DNA of 64,000 nucleotides from Pseudoalteromonas sp. MEBiC 03607. GTDB lineage: Bacteria; Pseudomonadota; Gammaproteobacteria; Enterobacterales; Alteromonadaceae. The notes beneath the pieces are model-generated. The model had not been told where the DNA came from and did no database searches. It saw only the letters and a program-made list of their open reading frames with translations. Position 1 is the first letter of the stretch; each line of letters opens with the position of its first letter. Positions 18,958 to 28,394 of this stretch are shown piece by piece. The translations under genes and the position numbers were made by a program. The stretch covers positions 3,169,501 through 3,233,500 of the forward strand of contig NZ_SRRY01000001.1 in the NCBI RefSeq assembly GCF_004792295.1. The letters run 5' to 3'.

Positions 18958-20040
18958 TTACTCCTCAGCAAACTTTAACATTCGCGTTTGGTCGGTAAGT
19001 TCAATATCCACCAGCTCATATGGGGCTTTGGCTGCTTTGGTGACCGCAAAAGGCATGGTGAAACTATCATAGCTATCAATCTGTTTTGCTACTTCAACCG
19101 TTGCTAGTTTGATGCGTTCACCTTTATCGCCTTTGCCAGTTAAGGTTGCACGAATGGCGTAGCGACCTGAGTCGGTCACTTGCACCGGTACCTTGGCTTG
19201 GTATTTATTATTGCCAAGCGCTGTTACTTTGGCTTTATCCATACTGATGGTTTGTGAGCTATGCACAAACGGCATTTTTATAGAGCGTTTTACCGTTTGA
19301 CCATTCACTTTAGTGTCTACGCTGGCCTCAAGCTCATAGTAACCATTTATTGCACCTAAGGTTTCAAGCGGGTAATTAAATACGGCCTCACCATTTTCGT
19401 AACGTACATCTAGCTTTTCGCCATCAGGACTTGAAAGCGTTAACTTCACATCACTATCTTTAAAGTGCTTTTTACCCATACTTAGCTGCATAGCGACACG
19501 TTGTTGCTGATCTTTTACTTTAAACTGCGATTTAGCATGCAAAGCATTGCTCGAGCCTTTTTCGATCACATGCAGCAAGTAGGTGTCGTTGTCGTTAAGC
19601 GCTTGGCTTGTTCTTAACATTGCTTTGCCATTTACCTGACCAAGCTTTAATCCAACGCTGCCATCGCTAAACCCTGCATTTTCCATTTGTTCTTGTGCAA
19701 CCATAGTTTGCATTGGCATTTGTCTAAAGTTGTCATCACGTACCGACAGCTTATCTAGCTGTAAGCCATGAGGCTTAAATACTTCGCCGTTATCAAAACG
19801 TGCTTTTGGCGCAATGCGAATAAAGTTATCAGCTTGGTTTACAAATACAGGCACGCCGCGCTTAAGCTCTTTACCCGAAACTTTCTGCCAATACTCAACG
19901 CTGTCTTTCTCTAGTGTTTCAAGTTGAGCGCTCAATGCTGGTTGAACTTGAGGAAACTGATAAACTGTTTGTTCATTAGCCTGTACTGCGTTGCTTACAA
20001 GCATAATTGCAGCAGCGAGTGTAGTTAACTTATTAATCAT
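18958..20040 (-). CDS. Exported DUF4785-like protein (beta-rich)
   Basis: 360 residues with a signal peptide (1-21, cleavage near VQANEQ). The remainder is rich in beta-strand patterns without catalytic motifs that I can name. It resembles DUF4785-containing proteins of Alteromonadales, of unknown function. Segments around 195-290 and 290-355 look like Ig-like or macroglobulin-like modules (KLTLSSPDGEKLDVRY; KVPVQVTDSGRYAIRATLTG). It follows the lipase-like gene by only 9 bases, so the two are one operon. It could be a partner, chaperone or inhibitor of that hydrolase, which is inference from position only. Confidence 0.65.
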   Translation of the reverse strand: MINKLTTLAAAIMLVSNAVQANEQTVYQFPQVQPALSAQLETLEKDSVEYWQKVSGKELKRGVPVFVNQADNFIRIAPKARFDNGEVFKPHGLQLDKLSVRDDNFRQMPMQTMVAQEQMENAGFSDGSVGLKLGQVNGKAMLRTSQALNDNDTYLLHVIEKGSSNALHAKSQFKVKDQQQRVAMQLSMGKKHFKDSDVKLTLSSPDGEKLDVRYENGEAVFNYPLETLGAINGYYELEASVDTKVNGQTVKRSIKMPFVHSSQTISMDKAKVTALGNNKYQAKVPVQVTDSGRYAIRATLTGKGDKGERIKLATVEVAKQIDSYDSFTMPFAVTKAAKAPYELVDIELTDQTRMLKFAEE

Positions 20041-20049
20041 AGCGGGCTC

Positions 20050-20916
20050 CTAAATTCGATTTTTAAGCATGTCTGGCAAACCAAAGCAGTTGCGTCGGCT
20101 TTGCTGATGACTCAAAGGTTCACGGCCTTTAGTTCGTGATTTATCGGTAAACCACACCACCCCAGCTAACGACTGAGAACTGCAATTTAAAAAGCCATCT
20201 GAACAACTGTCCAACCAGTTTTGTGTTACTTCAAGGCCCACTTGATTTTGATAACCACCGCAATAGCTGTCGCTATCCCATACCGCTGATTCAACATCAC
20301 TGCCCACCACGGTCTCGAATCGAGACGGTAAACTTGGGCGGTTCGGTGTGCCATACAACCACTGTGCGTTATACGACGCCATCCAAGATACCTGCTGTTG
20401 CTTTACTGCATCGCTGCCATAACCTAACAGCCAACCTAAACTTTGCTCGAACGAATTACCCGCAATAACTGCATCAGCCAACGGCGTACCACCACTTGAA
20501 GGAGCCAGAGCAATGGTACGCGTGACTTTGCTAATAATATTTGGATAACGGCTATCCCATGTTGGGTTAGATAAAATCCAACGCACCACATTACCGCCAT
20601 TAGAATGGGTGATCAGAGTTAAATCAGTGATGTTTTTATTATTGATAAATGTAGTGAGCTGTCCTGCTAAACAGCCAGATGCCGCATCTGCCCACATGTA
20701 CTGATCAAAATCACAATTAATGACCGTGTAATTACTACTGTTTGGTAAACCTTGGCGAACCGTGTCGACAAAACTGCCTGTCCAATAGTCATTATACGCA
20801 TCGCTTTGCTGGCCTGTACCGTGCACAAATGCGACTCCTTGCGCAGCAAAAGCACTGTGGCTGATACCCGCTGCCAACATTAAAGCTGGCACTAGTGAGA
20901 ATGTTTTTATTTTCAT
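20050..20916 (-). CDS. Secreted alpha/beta-hydrolase, lipase-like
   Basis: 288 residues with a signal peptide (1-25, cleavage near AFAAQG). An oxyanion-type VHGTG motif sits at 31-35 and the nucleophile elbow THSNGG at 103-108, with Ser105 as the probable nucleophile. Candidate acid and His residues lie in the C-terminal half, but I cannot fix them. Asn follows the catalytic Ser, as in some lipases and PGAP1-like or triacylglycerol-lipase-like enzymes. It is the first gene of a two-gene operon with the DUF4785-like gene. Several Cys residues in the second half suggest disulfides in the periplasm or outside. Substrate unknown. Confidence 0.75.
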   Translation of the reverse strand: MKIKTFSLVPALMLAAGISHSAFAAQGVAFVHGTGQQSDAYNDYWTGSFVDTVRQGLPNSSNYTVINCDFDQYMWADAASGCLAGQLTTFINNKNITDLTLITHSNGGNVVRWILSNPTWDSRYPNIISKVTRTIALAPSSGGTPLADAVIAGNSFEQSLGWLLGYGSDAVKQQQVSWMASYNAQWLYGTPNRPSLPSRFETVVGSDVESAVWDSDSYCGGYQNQVGLEVTQNWLDSCSDGFLNCSSQSLAGVVWFTDKSRTKGREPLSHQQSRRNCFGLPDMLKNRI

Positions 20917-21160
20917 GTGTGTTCCTGTTGATTGTAATTATATCTATCAGGTTGGAGGAGTGACCTCCGACCAAAAACATAGACCAAACAGGTACGAAAG
21001 CAAGAATAAATTTACATTAATTTAACTTTTGGGTGTTTTTTAAGTACAAATTATTAGGTTTTAGGAGAAAAAGAGGGGGTGAGATGCTAGGTATATAAAA
21101 ATTGCGTTGTTTACTAAAAGTTGATGTCTATGTTCGTTTATTTTCGCTTACATTCAGTTA

Positions 21161-21187
21161 AAAAAGCCCATTAAAAATGGGCTTTTT
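21161..21187 (-). terminator. Terminator of the GH81 gene
   Basis: AAAAAGCCCA (21161-21170) pairs with TGGGCTTTTT (21178-21187). On the minus strand the stem is followed by a T-run, 28 bases after the stop codon. Confidence 0.8.
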
Positions 21188-21214
21188 AGTGATGTCTAAG
21201 TATTAATATCGTAA

Positions 21215-24200
21215 TTATTTTATAACTGTGAACTGGTTAGGATTGGCAATCACTGCAGTACCGTCACTGAAGGAAACTGTGACTGGGGTATCGTTGTAGT
21301 TATAAATAACATAAGTTATTACACCTGCATTATTAAACGCCATTGCACTAGGGAGGTCAGCAGTTAACGCACCGGTACCTGTAGCAATTTGGCCCAAACT
21401 ATTTAAAGTGTGGATCCAGTGATAAGTATGAGCTTTAGTTTCTCCCACTTCTGGCTCGTAACTATCAACTGAGTTGTAGTCATCAATAGCGCTGCTTGCA
21501 TCAATCATTGCCATCAAGTTCCACCAAATATCTCGCCATTGGCCAGGTATTAACCCTGACGGCAAATTATTTGCCGATTCAGACAAACCAAGATCAACAT
21601 AGTTATTCATATAATCTTTGTATAAGCCTACATGCATAATAAGCGGATTGGTTGGCAATCCTTGTATTCCTAATATGTGCGCGTAAGCTGCGCTAAACCA
21701 AGTAGAGAATACGGCTCCATCACCCCAAATAATCGATGTTGTGATATATGGATAATCATTAGGAAAATTATTTGCTTCATCATTCATTTGAGCAAAGCCA
21801 TCAATATTATTCCAATACTCCCAGTATGCTGCCGAGGTAGATGCATGCAAATACATTCCTCTTTCAACAAGCTCCTCGTTTTGAGTAATTAATCCATATA
21901 GAACAATAGATCCGTACGCATTAGCAGCCTCAGAGGTAGATTCATTGTTGTTACCTCGAACAAAGTTAACGCTACCTGACGCCCATGAAAAACCGTTAGC
22001 AGGATCAAAGTTTCTTACATACGGAAACATTTCATCGTTTTTGCCTGCGGCAAAATCTCTGATTAATAATTCGATAATAGGACCAAATTGATCTGCACTA
22101 CACCATGCTTTATCTACGCGACAAATTTCGGCCGCAGCGCGAATAAAGTAGCCATAATGGAAATGATGATCATTCAATTGTTGATGCGATGAAAATGACT
22201 CTTCAAGCGCTAATAACGTATTCCAATCATTATCGTAAACAAAGTACTTCACTTCATCTAACGCATCATTAGTTTCTGCAGTAAACCAATCTTGTAACTC
22301 TGCTTTAAGCCAATTACGCATCTCGTTTGCTTGTAATTGCAAACCTGCTTGGTCAGCTAATGCAATTAACTCGGCAACTTTGCCGTAGTTTTTACCAGAC
22401 CAATAAGCATCAGTTCTGGTATTCCACATTGCTTTTTCAATCGTAAAAAACTCATCAAGTAAGGTCACAAAGGTTTGTTCATCCAAACTGTCAGAAAGCG
22501 TTGGCAAACTAGGCAGTACCCCAACATAAGGTAACTTATATGAAAACTCGCTGACTTGAGCATACTTAGTAATACCACGAGCTGAGCGCACTGGGTATTG
22601 AGTTGCTAGGTTTGCATTTTTCCAATGCAGCGGCTGTAGTCCTACAAGCGTCGTAATAGGCTGGCTATTTGCATCAAAGTAACGGTGAGTAACAGTCACA
22701 CTGTTATCCCTTCTATCTACCGCGTAATCTATTTCTACTTGGTTAACAACATTTCGGGCTAATGTAGCAAAGGCATTTATTTGCGCTTCAGTAGGTGTTG
22801 CATTCAGCACAGGTAACCAGCTTACAGTAATTTCTTTCGCTTCGTTGATTACGCCAATACTATTTGAGCTTATATTTTCAAATACCGTTGTACCTTCGCC
22901 GCTTATCAAGAAGTTATTGTGATTACCGGCGACATTAGTCCATATGCCCAAATGATTGTCTTTTTGAAAATAAACACCTTTTTCACCCCCATCGGCTCGC
23001 AAGCTTTTTATGACAAAGTCACCGTCAAATGCTTTAAGGTAAACATAAGATGATCCATGAACAAAAGTCGCTTGCATTACCACAAGTTCGTCACTATTTA
23101 GCCACTGAATAGTGACACTTGCATCGCTAGAATCACTAACATAAGCGTTTAAATCGCTGTGTATACTATTGGCAATTGCTAAACCGTCAAATACTTCACT
23201 GAATGGATCTGGGATTTGATAGCCAAAACTATTGCCCGAAGTACGCAGCCCAGCCGGAATACCCATCATCCTAAACCCGCGATCAGTAATTCTGGCAGTG
23301 ATAGGATCTGGCGTAATATAGGCTCCATCATTTGGATCGCCTATTGTCATTTCCCCTAGGAATGAGACTGACCCCCACCACTTATGTGTTGGTGTCGGTT
23401 TGGTCGCTGCATCACCAATAACTTGAGGGTAGCGTTTTTTGGGAGTGCCAGTTGGAATACCCGTTAGAGCATCGCATGCATCAATCGCTGGCTCAACAAC
23501 ACCAGCGTTGTAAATCCAGTTACCGTAATCAACGACACAGCGATAACTGTTCGGGTTTATTGCATTTGAAATTGTTCCTAAGCCGTAATTTGATATTTGA
23601 TATTCAAAATCAACTGGTGGCGGCGGAGGCGGTACATCACCGTTCCCTATAAAATGAATATTATCTAACTTAAATACGGTATTAGTGAACTGGCTTGCCC
23701 AAATAACAATTCCAGTGTTGACCTGTTGAAGGTTTAAGCCGCGGTTTTTTAAATCAGCTACGTCAATAGTAACCGTTTCCCAACCTTCTTTACCTTTCTC
23801 GCCAATTGGATAGTCACCAGACGTACATGGGTAAAAACAATCTAATTTGAAAGTAATATTGCTATCACCACTGACAACTTGCACATCAAATTTTAATTGC
23901 CCTGTTTCAAAAGCAGAAAGATCTACAGCATCTGACGAACCAATAAAGAAACCCGCTAGTTGATTATTATCAGCATGTGAAATCTGTAGTACGTTACCAC
24001 GCTCGGTATCGTATACCCATTCCCAACTAATACTTGGACAACCCGCACCACCATCTTCATTGCATTCAGCGTAACCTATAGCTGCATCAAACGCATTTAA
24101 CTTACGGTCCCACTCTTGGCCAACTTCACCACCTCTCAGCACGATTAATTCAAAGACTGGTGCTTCCAACACCGTCACTAATCGCGTTTCTGTCGCCGAA

Positions 24201-25021
24201 TTACCAGCCAAGTCTGATGCAGTATAAGTAATCGTATACTCCCCCGGTTCTGCTAATACTTCACCGCTTATATCAACCGTGACATCACCATCAACTAAAT
24301 CTGAGGCTGTAGCACCAAGTTCAACATAACTCTGTTCATAGGCTAAAGTAATTTCACGATCGCCTAATAATGTAATTACTGGTGATAAAGTATCTGCAAC
24401 GGTGACTAATCTCGATACTGAAGCACTATTACCAGCTACATCCGAGGCTGAGTACACTAAGGTATAGCTACCGGCAACTTCTTCAACAGTACCATCAACA
24501 ACAACATCGACGGAACCGTCTTTATCATCAATAGCTGTTGCACCAGGATCAACAAACAAAGTGCCTTGTTCATGGGCAAACTCTGCATCACCCACTAAAG
24601 TTATAACGGGTGGCGTAATATCTTCTGGCTCAGGGTCTTCAATATACTGCTCTAAGTAACCATCAAAAAATAGCTTCGATGGTGTGTAAGAAAACTCAAG
24701 AAATGTATGTAGTTTTTTTCTCGGTAAAATAACACCTTCTAGCAAAATATAAGGTAAACCACTTTCGGTAATCCCATCTTGGTTTATGACATTATGACTA
24801 CTTTGAGAGATAACTAACCTTAAGGGTTCAATATATTGATTATTACTTTCATTTTTAATTTTAACGACAACACCTAATGTTTTCTCGCTCTTATTGTAGG
24901 TGCGCTTACCTTGGCCAATTTTAATATTGCCATTGATTGCCTCCCAAGCAGCATGTGATGCTGGCAAGTAGCCAACCAACAACATCCCTAACACGAAAGC
25001 TGTTTTTGAAAATAATTTCAT
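21215..25021 (-). CDS. Secreted multidomain GH81 endo-1,3-beta-glucanase (laminarinase)
   Basis: 1268 residues. Signal peptide 1-24. An N-terminal beta domain (25-130) of unknown type is followed by two DUF5011/HYR-like Ig repeats (about 137-208 and 213-285; ITLVGDAEF and ITLLGDREI openings). A galactose-binding-like module (about 295-460) resembles the ExoP C-terminal type, and a six-proline linker lies at 464-469. The GH81 catalytic region runs from about 475 to 1210. DHHFHYGYF gives Asp951, and NNESTSEAANA gives Glu1027 and Glu1031, with the spacing expected of GH81 active sites. The enzyme should cut laminarin or other beta-1,3-glucan outside the cell. A LacI-type operator lies about 196 bases upstream. 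No other glucan genes are adjacent. Confidence 0.92.
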   Translation of the reverse strand: MKLFSKTAFVLGMLLVGYLPASHAAWEAINGNIKIGQGKRTYNKSEKTLGVVVKIKNESNNQYIEPLRLVISQSSHNVINQDGITESGLPYILLEGVILPRKKLHTFLEFSYTPSKLFFDGYLEQYIEDPEPEDITPPVITLVGDAEFAHEQGTLFVDPGATAIDDKDGSVDVVVDGTVEEVAGSYTLVYSASDVAGNSASVSRLVTVADTLSPVITLLGDREITLAYEQSYVELGATASDLVDGDVTVDISGEVLAEPGEYTITYTASDLAGNSATETRLVTVLEAPVFELIVLRGGEVGQEWDRKLNAFDAAIGYAECNEDGGAGCPSISWEWVYDTERGNVLQISHADNNQLAGFFIGSSDAVDLSAFETGQLKFDVQVVSGDSNITFKLDCFYPCTSGDYPIGEKGKEGWETVTIDVADLKNRGLNLQQVNTGIVIWASQFTNTVFKLDNIHFIGNGDVPPPPPPVDFEYQISNYGLGTISNAINPNSYRCVVDYGNWIYNAGVVEPAIDACDALTGIPTGTPKKRYPQVIGDAATKPTPTHKWWGSVSFLGEMTIGDPNDGAYITPDPITARITDRGFRMMGIPAGLRTSGNSFGYQIPDPFSEVFDGLAIANSIHSDLNAYVSDSSDASVTIQWLNSDELVVMQATFVHGSSYVYLKAFDGDFVIKSLRADGGEKGVYFQKDNHLGIWTNVAGNHNNFLISGEGTTVFENISSNSIGVINEAKEITVSWLPVLNATPTEAQINAFATLARNVVNQVEIDYAVDRRDNSVTVTHRYFDANSQPITTLVGLQPLHWKNANLATQYPVRSARGITKYAQVSEFSYKLPYVGVLPSLPTLSDSLDEQTFVTLLDEFFTIEKAMWNTRTDAYWSGKNYGKVAELIALADQAGLQLQANEMRNWLKAELQDWFTAETNDALDEVKYFVYDNDWNTLLALEESFSSHQQLNDHHFHYGYFIRAAAEICRVDKAWCSADQFGPIIELLIRDFAAGKNDEMFPYVRNFDPANGFSWASGSVNFVRGNNNESTSEAANAYGSIVLYGLITQNEELVERGMYLHASTSAAYWEYWNNIDGFAQMNDEANNFPNDYPYITTSIIWGDGAVFSTWFSAAYAHILGIQGLPTNPLIMHVGLYKDYMNNYVDLGLSESANNLPSGLIPGQWRDIWWNLMAMIDASSAIDDYNSVDSYEPEVGETKAHTYHWIHTLNSLGQIATGTGALTADLPSAMAFNNAGVITYVIYNYNDTPVTVSFSDGTAVIANPNQFTVIK

Positions 25022-25544
25022 AATTCAGTTCCTTGATATTCGCGAGCAGCATTTTGAATATGTATTAACTTCCCTACCCAATTGATTTTAATAAAAATTA
25101 ATGTATGTAAACTCTGCTTCATTATTATTCCCCATAATTACTTATTCCTCTAAATCTCTCGCTTACATTTAATATAGCGTTGCCGGGTTGAGGCTTATCT
25201 AAATACAAAACAAAAATGAAAGCGCTTACATTTAAGCATTTTAATTTGTAGCTTAGTTTTTAACCTGTTGCAATGACTACATCAATTAAATGCTTATTTA
25301 AATTATGAAAAAACAAAAAATTTACATATTAAACTTTTAAAACAGTACCTTATAAAATTAAAATGAAAAGCAAAAAACATAGCATCAAAAAAACAAAACC
25401 AATTACATTTTCTGTATCAAAATAATAAAACCAGTAAAAAGGTTTACAAAGAACAAAGCTATCGAATTCACTAAAAGGATTTATAATGATTAAATAAAAA
25501 TTAATTTATATGAAAACTAAGAGAGTGAAGACTAAAAATACCCC
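25022..25544. other. AT-rich intergenic stretch upstream of the GH81 gene
   Basis: No gene seen apart from the LacI-type operator noted separately. Very AT-rich with many A-runs between 25280 and 25520. Besides the full operator, a half-like copy CGCTTACATTTAATATAGCG occurs near 25160. It holds the GH81 promoter and probably that of the small membrane protein gene. Confidence 0.5.
25217..25230. promoter_or_regulatory. Putative LacI-family operator upstream of the GH81 gene
   Basis: TGAAAGCGCTTACA fits the catabolite-repression/LacI-type consensus TGWAANCGNTNWCA at every defined position, with the central CG of an AGCGCT palindrome. It lies about 196 bases before the GH81 start codon. The cognate regulator is not in the window. 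Confidence 0.6.
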
Positions 25545-26012
25545 TTGATTGAAATCGAGCAAAATTTTAAATACATTCTAACTTGCGCTTTATCTATCGT
25601 TGCTAGTATTTTTAGCTACTCATCAGCTGCATTCTTAGTATTAATGGTTCTTTGGTCTCATGAATCATTTAAAGATCTGACACCTAGAGTAATTGTTTTC
25701 TTTTCTGGAACATGTGCATGTATAACACTTGGTGTACTTTTATCTATTGGTAAAACCTGGGTCATAAAAATTTTTAAAGGGCTGGTTATTATAGCGATTT
25801 CAATATCACTTTTTACTTTTTTTATAATTTTATCCACTGAACTTTATTCCCAATCTGTTAATGCTTTAAAGTTATCTAGCTTTTTTATTTTGTTTAACTT
25901 ATTACTAGCGGTGTTATTCTTTAGTAAGCAACTTAAAACTAGCTCCCTCGTTATTAAAAGGTATAAGAGACGTCACAAAAAGAAATTACAGTATATTAAA
26001 GAGCAATTGTAA
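25545..26012 (+). CDS. Small four-helix membrane protein of unknown function
   Basis: 155 residues if started at the TTG at 25545. No good ribosome binding site is visible and no ATG is available early in the frame, so the start is uncertain. Four hydrophobic segments are clear (about 10-35, 46-66, 73-95 and 108-128), and the protein ends in a strongly basic tail (KRYKRRHKKKLQYIKEQL). No family recognised. Low GC, as in the surrounding intergenic DNA. It stands alone between the GH81 gene and repeat elements. Confidence 0.45.
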   Translation: MIEIEQNFKYILTCALSIVASIFSYSSAAFLVLMVLWSHESFKDLTPRVIVFFSGTCACITLGVLLSIGKTWVIKIFKGLVIIAISISLFTFFIILSTELYSQSVNALKLSSFFILFNLLLAVLFFSKQLKTSSLVIKRYKRRHKKKLQYIKEQL

Positions 26013-26099
26013 GAATAACTGTAACGAAAAACGTTTTTCCATTCATAGGCTCTTGAATCTTAGGAGGGGCTTCTCTTTCACATCCGTTACGCTTTATGC

Positions 26100-26195
26100 A
26101 AAAAAGATTGAACCACAGAGCACACCGAGGCGCTTCGCGCTACACCGAGATTGCAATAATCACAAAGAGGACAAAAGATGCTCTGCTTTAGAGGG
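26100..26195 (+). repeat. Single family-A repeat copy, halves in swapped order
   Basis: The right part (ATTGAACCACAGAG, then CACCGAGGCGCTTCGCGCTA) is followed after a short gap by a diverged left part (CACAAAGAGGACAAAAGATG, CTCTGCTTTAGAGG). It is the junction of two units rather than a full unit. Downstream (26213-26235) is a diverged GCACGAAATAAATTTCACG element. Confidence 0.7.
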
Positions 26196-26299
26196 AAACA
26201 TAATTCAATACGACGCACGAAATAAATTTCACGTCATTGGTATCGGGGTTGACCTTGGCGATGTTCAGGCAAAATCTAGCATAGAACTTATGACTTAAA

Positions 26300-26369
26300 C
26301 CTACAAGCTCCTTTACCCTTTCCCCTTGTAACTTGCTAACTTGTTGGGTTTCAGCATTAAAAATGCCTC
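26300..26369 (+). repeat. Mosaic repeat tail next to the Na/Pi transporter gene
   Basis: Contains AACTTGCTAACTTGTTGGGT and AAAAATGCCTCCTACAACTC, modules shared with 18831-18957 and 32270-32530. It ends against the 3' end of the transporter gene. Confidence 0.5.
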
Positions 26370-27959
26370 CTACAACTCAGCATTTTTGCGTGAATACATT
26401 TTATGTAAGTTCAGCAGTTTATCTTTGAGTCGCTGTGAATAGGTGACGAAATTTGTCAGTGTACCGGCATCTTTTCTGTTGGTATCAGCAAGTAGCATTA
26501 ATAACTTACGCTGCGCCTGATTCAGATGCAGTTGCAATAACCTAGCTGCCTTATCTATTTCGTCATTTTTAGGTTGTTCTAAATTCTCGCTGGTATGGGT
26601 GAACAAGGTCAGCGTATCACTCGAAAGTTCGCGGATCATAATCAAAATATCGCTTTCTAATTCAATAAATTGTTCATTCATAATCCGCTTGCTTTCAAAC
26701 AGATCAATGATGGAATCATGAATTTGGAACAAATAATCAAAACGGTTAATTTGCAGCATTAACTCTCGCGACTGCTCTTCGTCATTGATTTTACTAACAA
26801 TAGTAGTGAAATAAGTGATGTATTCCTTCTCAACAAAACTGACATATTCCAAGCGTTTTTGTGCAGTATCTTGAATACCCTTGTAGTTGGTCTCTAAGCT
26901 CAGCGTGACCTGATTGTAGTTTTCTTTTAAGAAGTTAAGTAGCTGTTGGTTACCTGATTCTAACTTATCGACGACATGCTGAAACTCTTCATCTTCTTGG
27001 TAGGTGGGCAATTCAAGGCGTTCAAAGTCCATTTTTCCTTCACCAAGCAGAAAATCAACAAAGCGCGTAAAAGGGTTAACAAAAACAATAAAAACTAAAC
27101 TAGCAACCACATTAAAAATAAAGTGGATGTTTGCCAGTGCGATAGCGGGATCAAGCGTAATTTCACTTAACTTATCACCAAACAATAAAATGAAAGGCAG
27201 AAACAAAAGCACCCCACCCACATTAAACAACAGGTGGCTCAACGCTGCTTTCTTTGCTGCGATATCCATACCAAACACCGAGATCATTGCAGTTGCTGTG
27301 GTACCAATATTCGCCCCCATAATAATGGGTACCGCGTTCTCAAGCCCCAAAATACCTTGCTGAGTAAAAACAATGGCAAGCCCAGTAGTCACCGAACTCG
27401 ACTGCACCATAGCAGTAAATACACAGCCTACTAAAATCGCCAAAAGCGGGTTTTGCGGCTGCGTTAAAATCTCAATTAATGCTGGGTTGTTTTGTAATGG
27501 CGCAAGTGATGAAGAAATCAGGTTAAGGCTAAAAAAGACAAAACCGAAATAGAAAATCGCCTTACCAAAAATAGAAAAGCGGTTGCGAGTCAGCGACAGA
27601 AAAAAGCCAATTATAATGATCACTGGAGCAAATACCGTCAGCTTAAAAGCCACCAGCTGAGCCGTTATAGTAGTGCCCACATTTGACCCAAAAATAATAC
27701 CGACACTATTTTTAAACGTTAACACCCCCGCATTTACCAAGCTTATGGTGATCACCGACGTCGCAGAACTCGATTGAATAAAGGCCGTCACCACAGCACC
27801 AATTAACACCCCAAAAATAGGAATGTTAGTCGCGCGACTCAACGATTTACGAAAGCGCTCCCCCGATATACTTTCAATTTCCCGAGAAAAGTTCTCAAGC
27901 CCAAAAATAAAAAGGATAATGGCGGTTAGCCCAGCCATGGCTATGTTCAGATTTTCCAT
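26370..27959 (-). CDS. Na+/phosphate cotransporter (NptA/PNaS family) with PhoU-like domain
   Basis: 529 residues. The first 310 are an inner-membrane transporter with the inverted duplicated signature of the family: FIQSSSATSVITISLVNAG in the first repeat and MVQSSSVTTGLAIVFTQQG in the second, plus GANIGTTATA. Residues about 320-525 are soluble and helical, PhoU-like, probably a cytoplasmic regulatory domain. It imports or balances inorganic phosphate using sodium, as expected for a marine cell, and resembles E. coli YjbB (543). Monocistronic, with repeats on both sides. Confidence 0.88.
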   Translation of the reverse strand: MENLNIAMAGLTAIILFIFGLENFSREIESISGERFRKSLSRATNIPIFGVLIGAVVTAFIQSSSATSVITISLVNAGVLTFKNSVGIIFGSNVGTTITAQLVAFKLTVFAPVIIIIGFFLSLTRNRFSIFGKAIFYFGFVFFSLNLISSSLAPLQNNPALIEILTQPQNPLLAILVGCVFTAMVQSSSVTTGLAIVFTQQGILGLENAVPIIMGANIGTTATAMISVFGMDIAAKKAALSHLLFNVGGVLLFLPFILLFGDKLSEITLDPAIALANIHFIFNVVASLVFIVFVNPFTRFVDFLLGEGKMDFERLELPTYQEDEEFQHVVDKLESGNQQLLNFLKENYNQVTLSLETNYKGIQDTAQKRLEYVSFVEKEYITYFTTIVSKINDEEQSRELMLQINRFDYLFQIHDSIIDLFESKRIMNEQFIELESDILIMIRELSSDTLTLFTHTSENLEQPKNDEIDKAARLLQLHLNQAQRKLLMLLADTNRKDAGTLTNFVTYSQRLKDKLLNLHKMYSRKNAEL

Positions 27960-28064
27960 TCGCTTATAAAGTGCTGATATTGTTAATCAAGATCGATACA
28001 AAAAGTATAGATTTGAGCACCTTATAGCGCAATGATCGAGAACAAAGTAACTGGTTTTAGGGCG

Positions 28065-28120
28065 AGTTAGCAAGTTAGCAAGTTAGCAAGTTAGCAAGTT
28101 AGCAAGTTAGCAAGTTAGCA
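28065..28120 (+). repeat. Octanucleotide tandem repeat, seven units
   Basis: Seven perfect head-to-tail copies of AGTTAGCA. The same word occurs singly at about 18427 in front of an otherwise similar AAAATTTTAGCAGCGATTTT sequence, so the array is an expansion of one module. It lies in the 5' flank of the Na/Pi gene, about 105-160 bases upstream of its start. Confidence 0.9.
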
Positions 28121-28163
28121 AAATTGTAGCTGCGATTTTATATCGCGTAATTAAATGTTTGAA

Positions 28164-28205
28164 GGTGCTAGGTGCTAGGTGCTAGGTGCTAGGTGCTAGG
28201 TGCTA
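28164..28205 (+). repeat. Heptanucleotide tandem repeat, six units
   Basis: Six perfect copies of GGTGCTA. It follows the octanucleotide array and a GCGATTTTATATCGCGTAAT palindrome (about 28132-28151). Both microsatellites sit in the same 150-base interval, which suggests slippage-prone spacer DNA. Confidence 0.9.
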
Positions 28206-28394
28206 ACAGCATAGTGTTGGTTGTGGGTTGGTAAAGGGATCAGAGAAAAAGGCCCTGACCCCGTTGATTCTGAAAATTTAAACATTCCGCAAAATAGAGT
28301 AATGACTCCAAGGCATTAAATTCATTATGAAGAATCATAGTTTCGTGCCTGCATATAAATTAGTACGAACTACAATCCTCCAATTAACTGTTTG

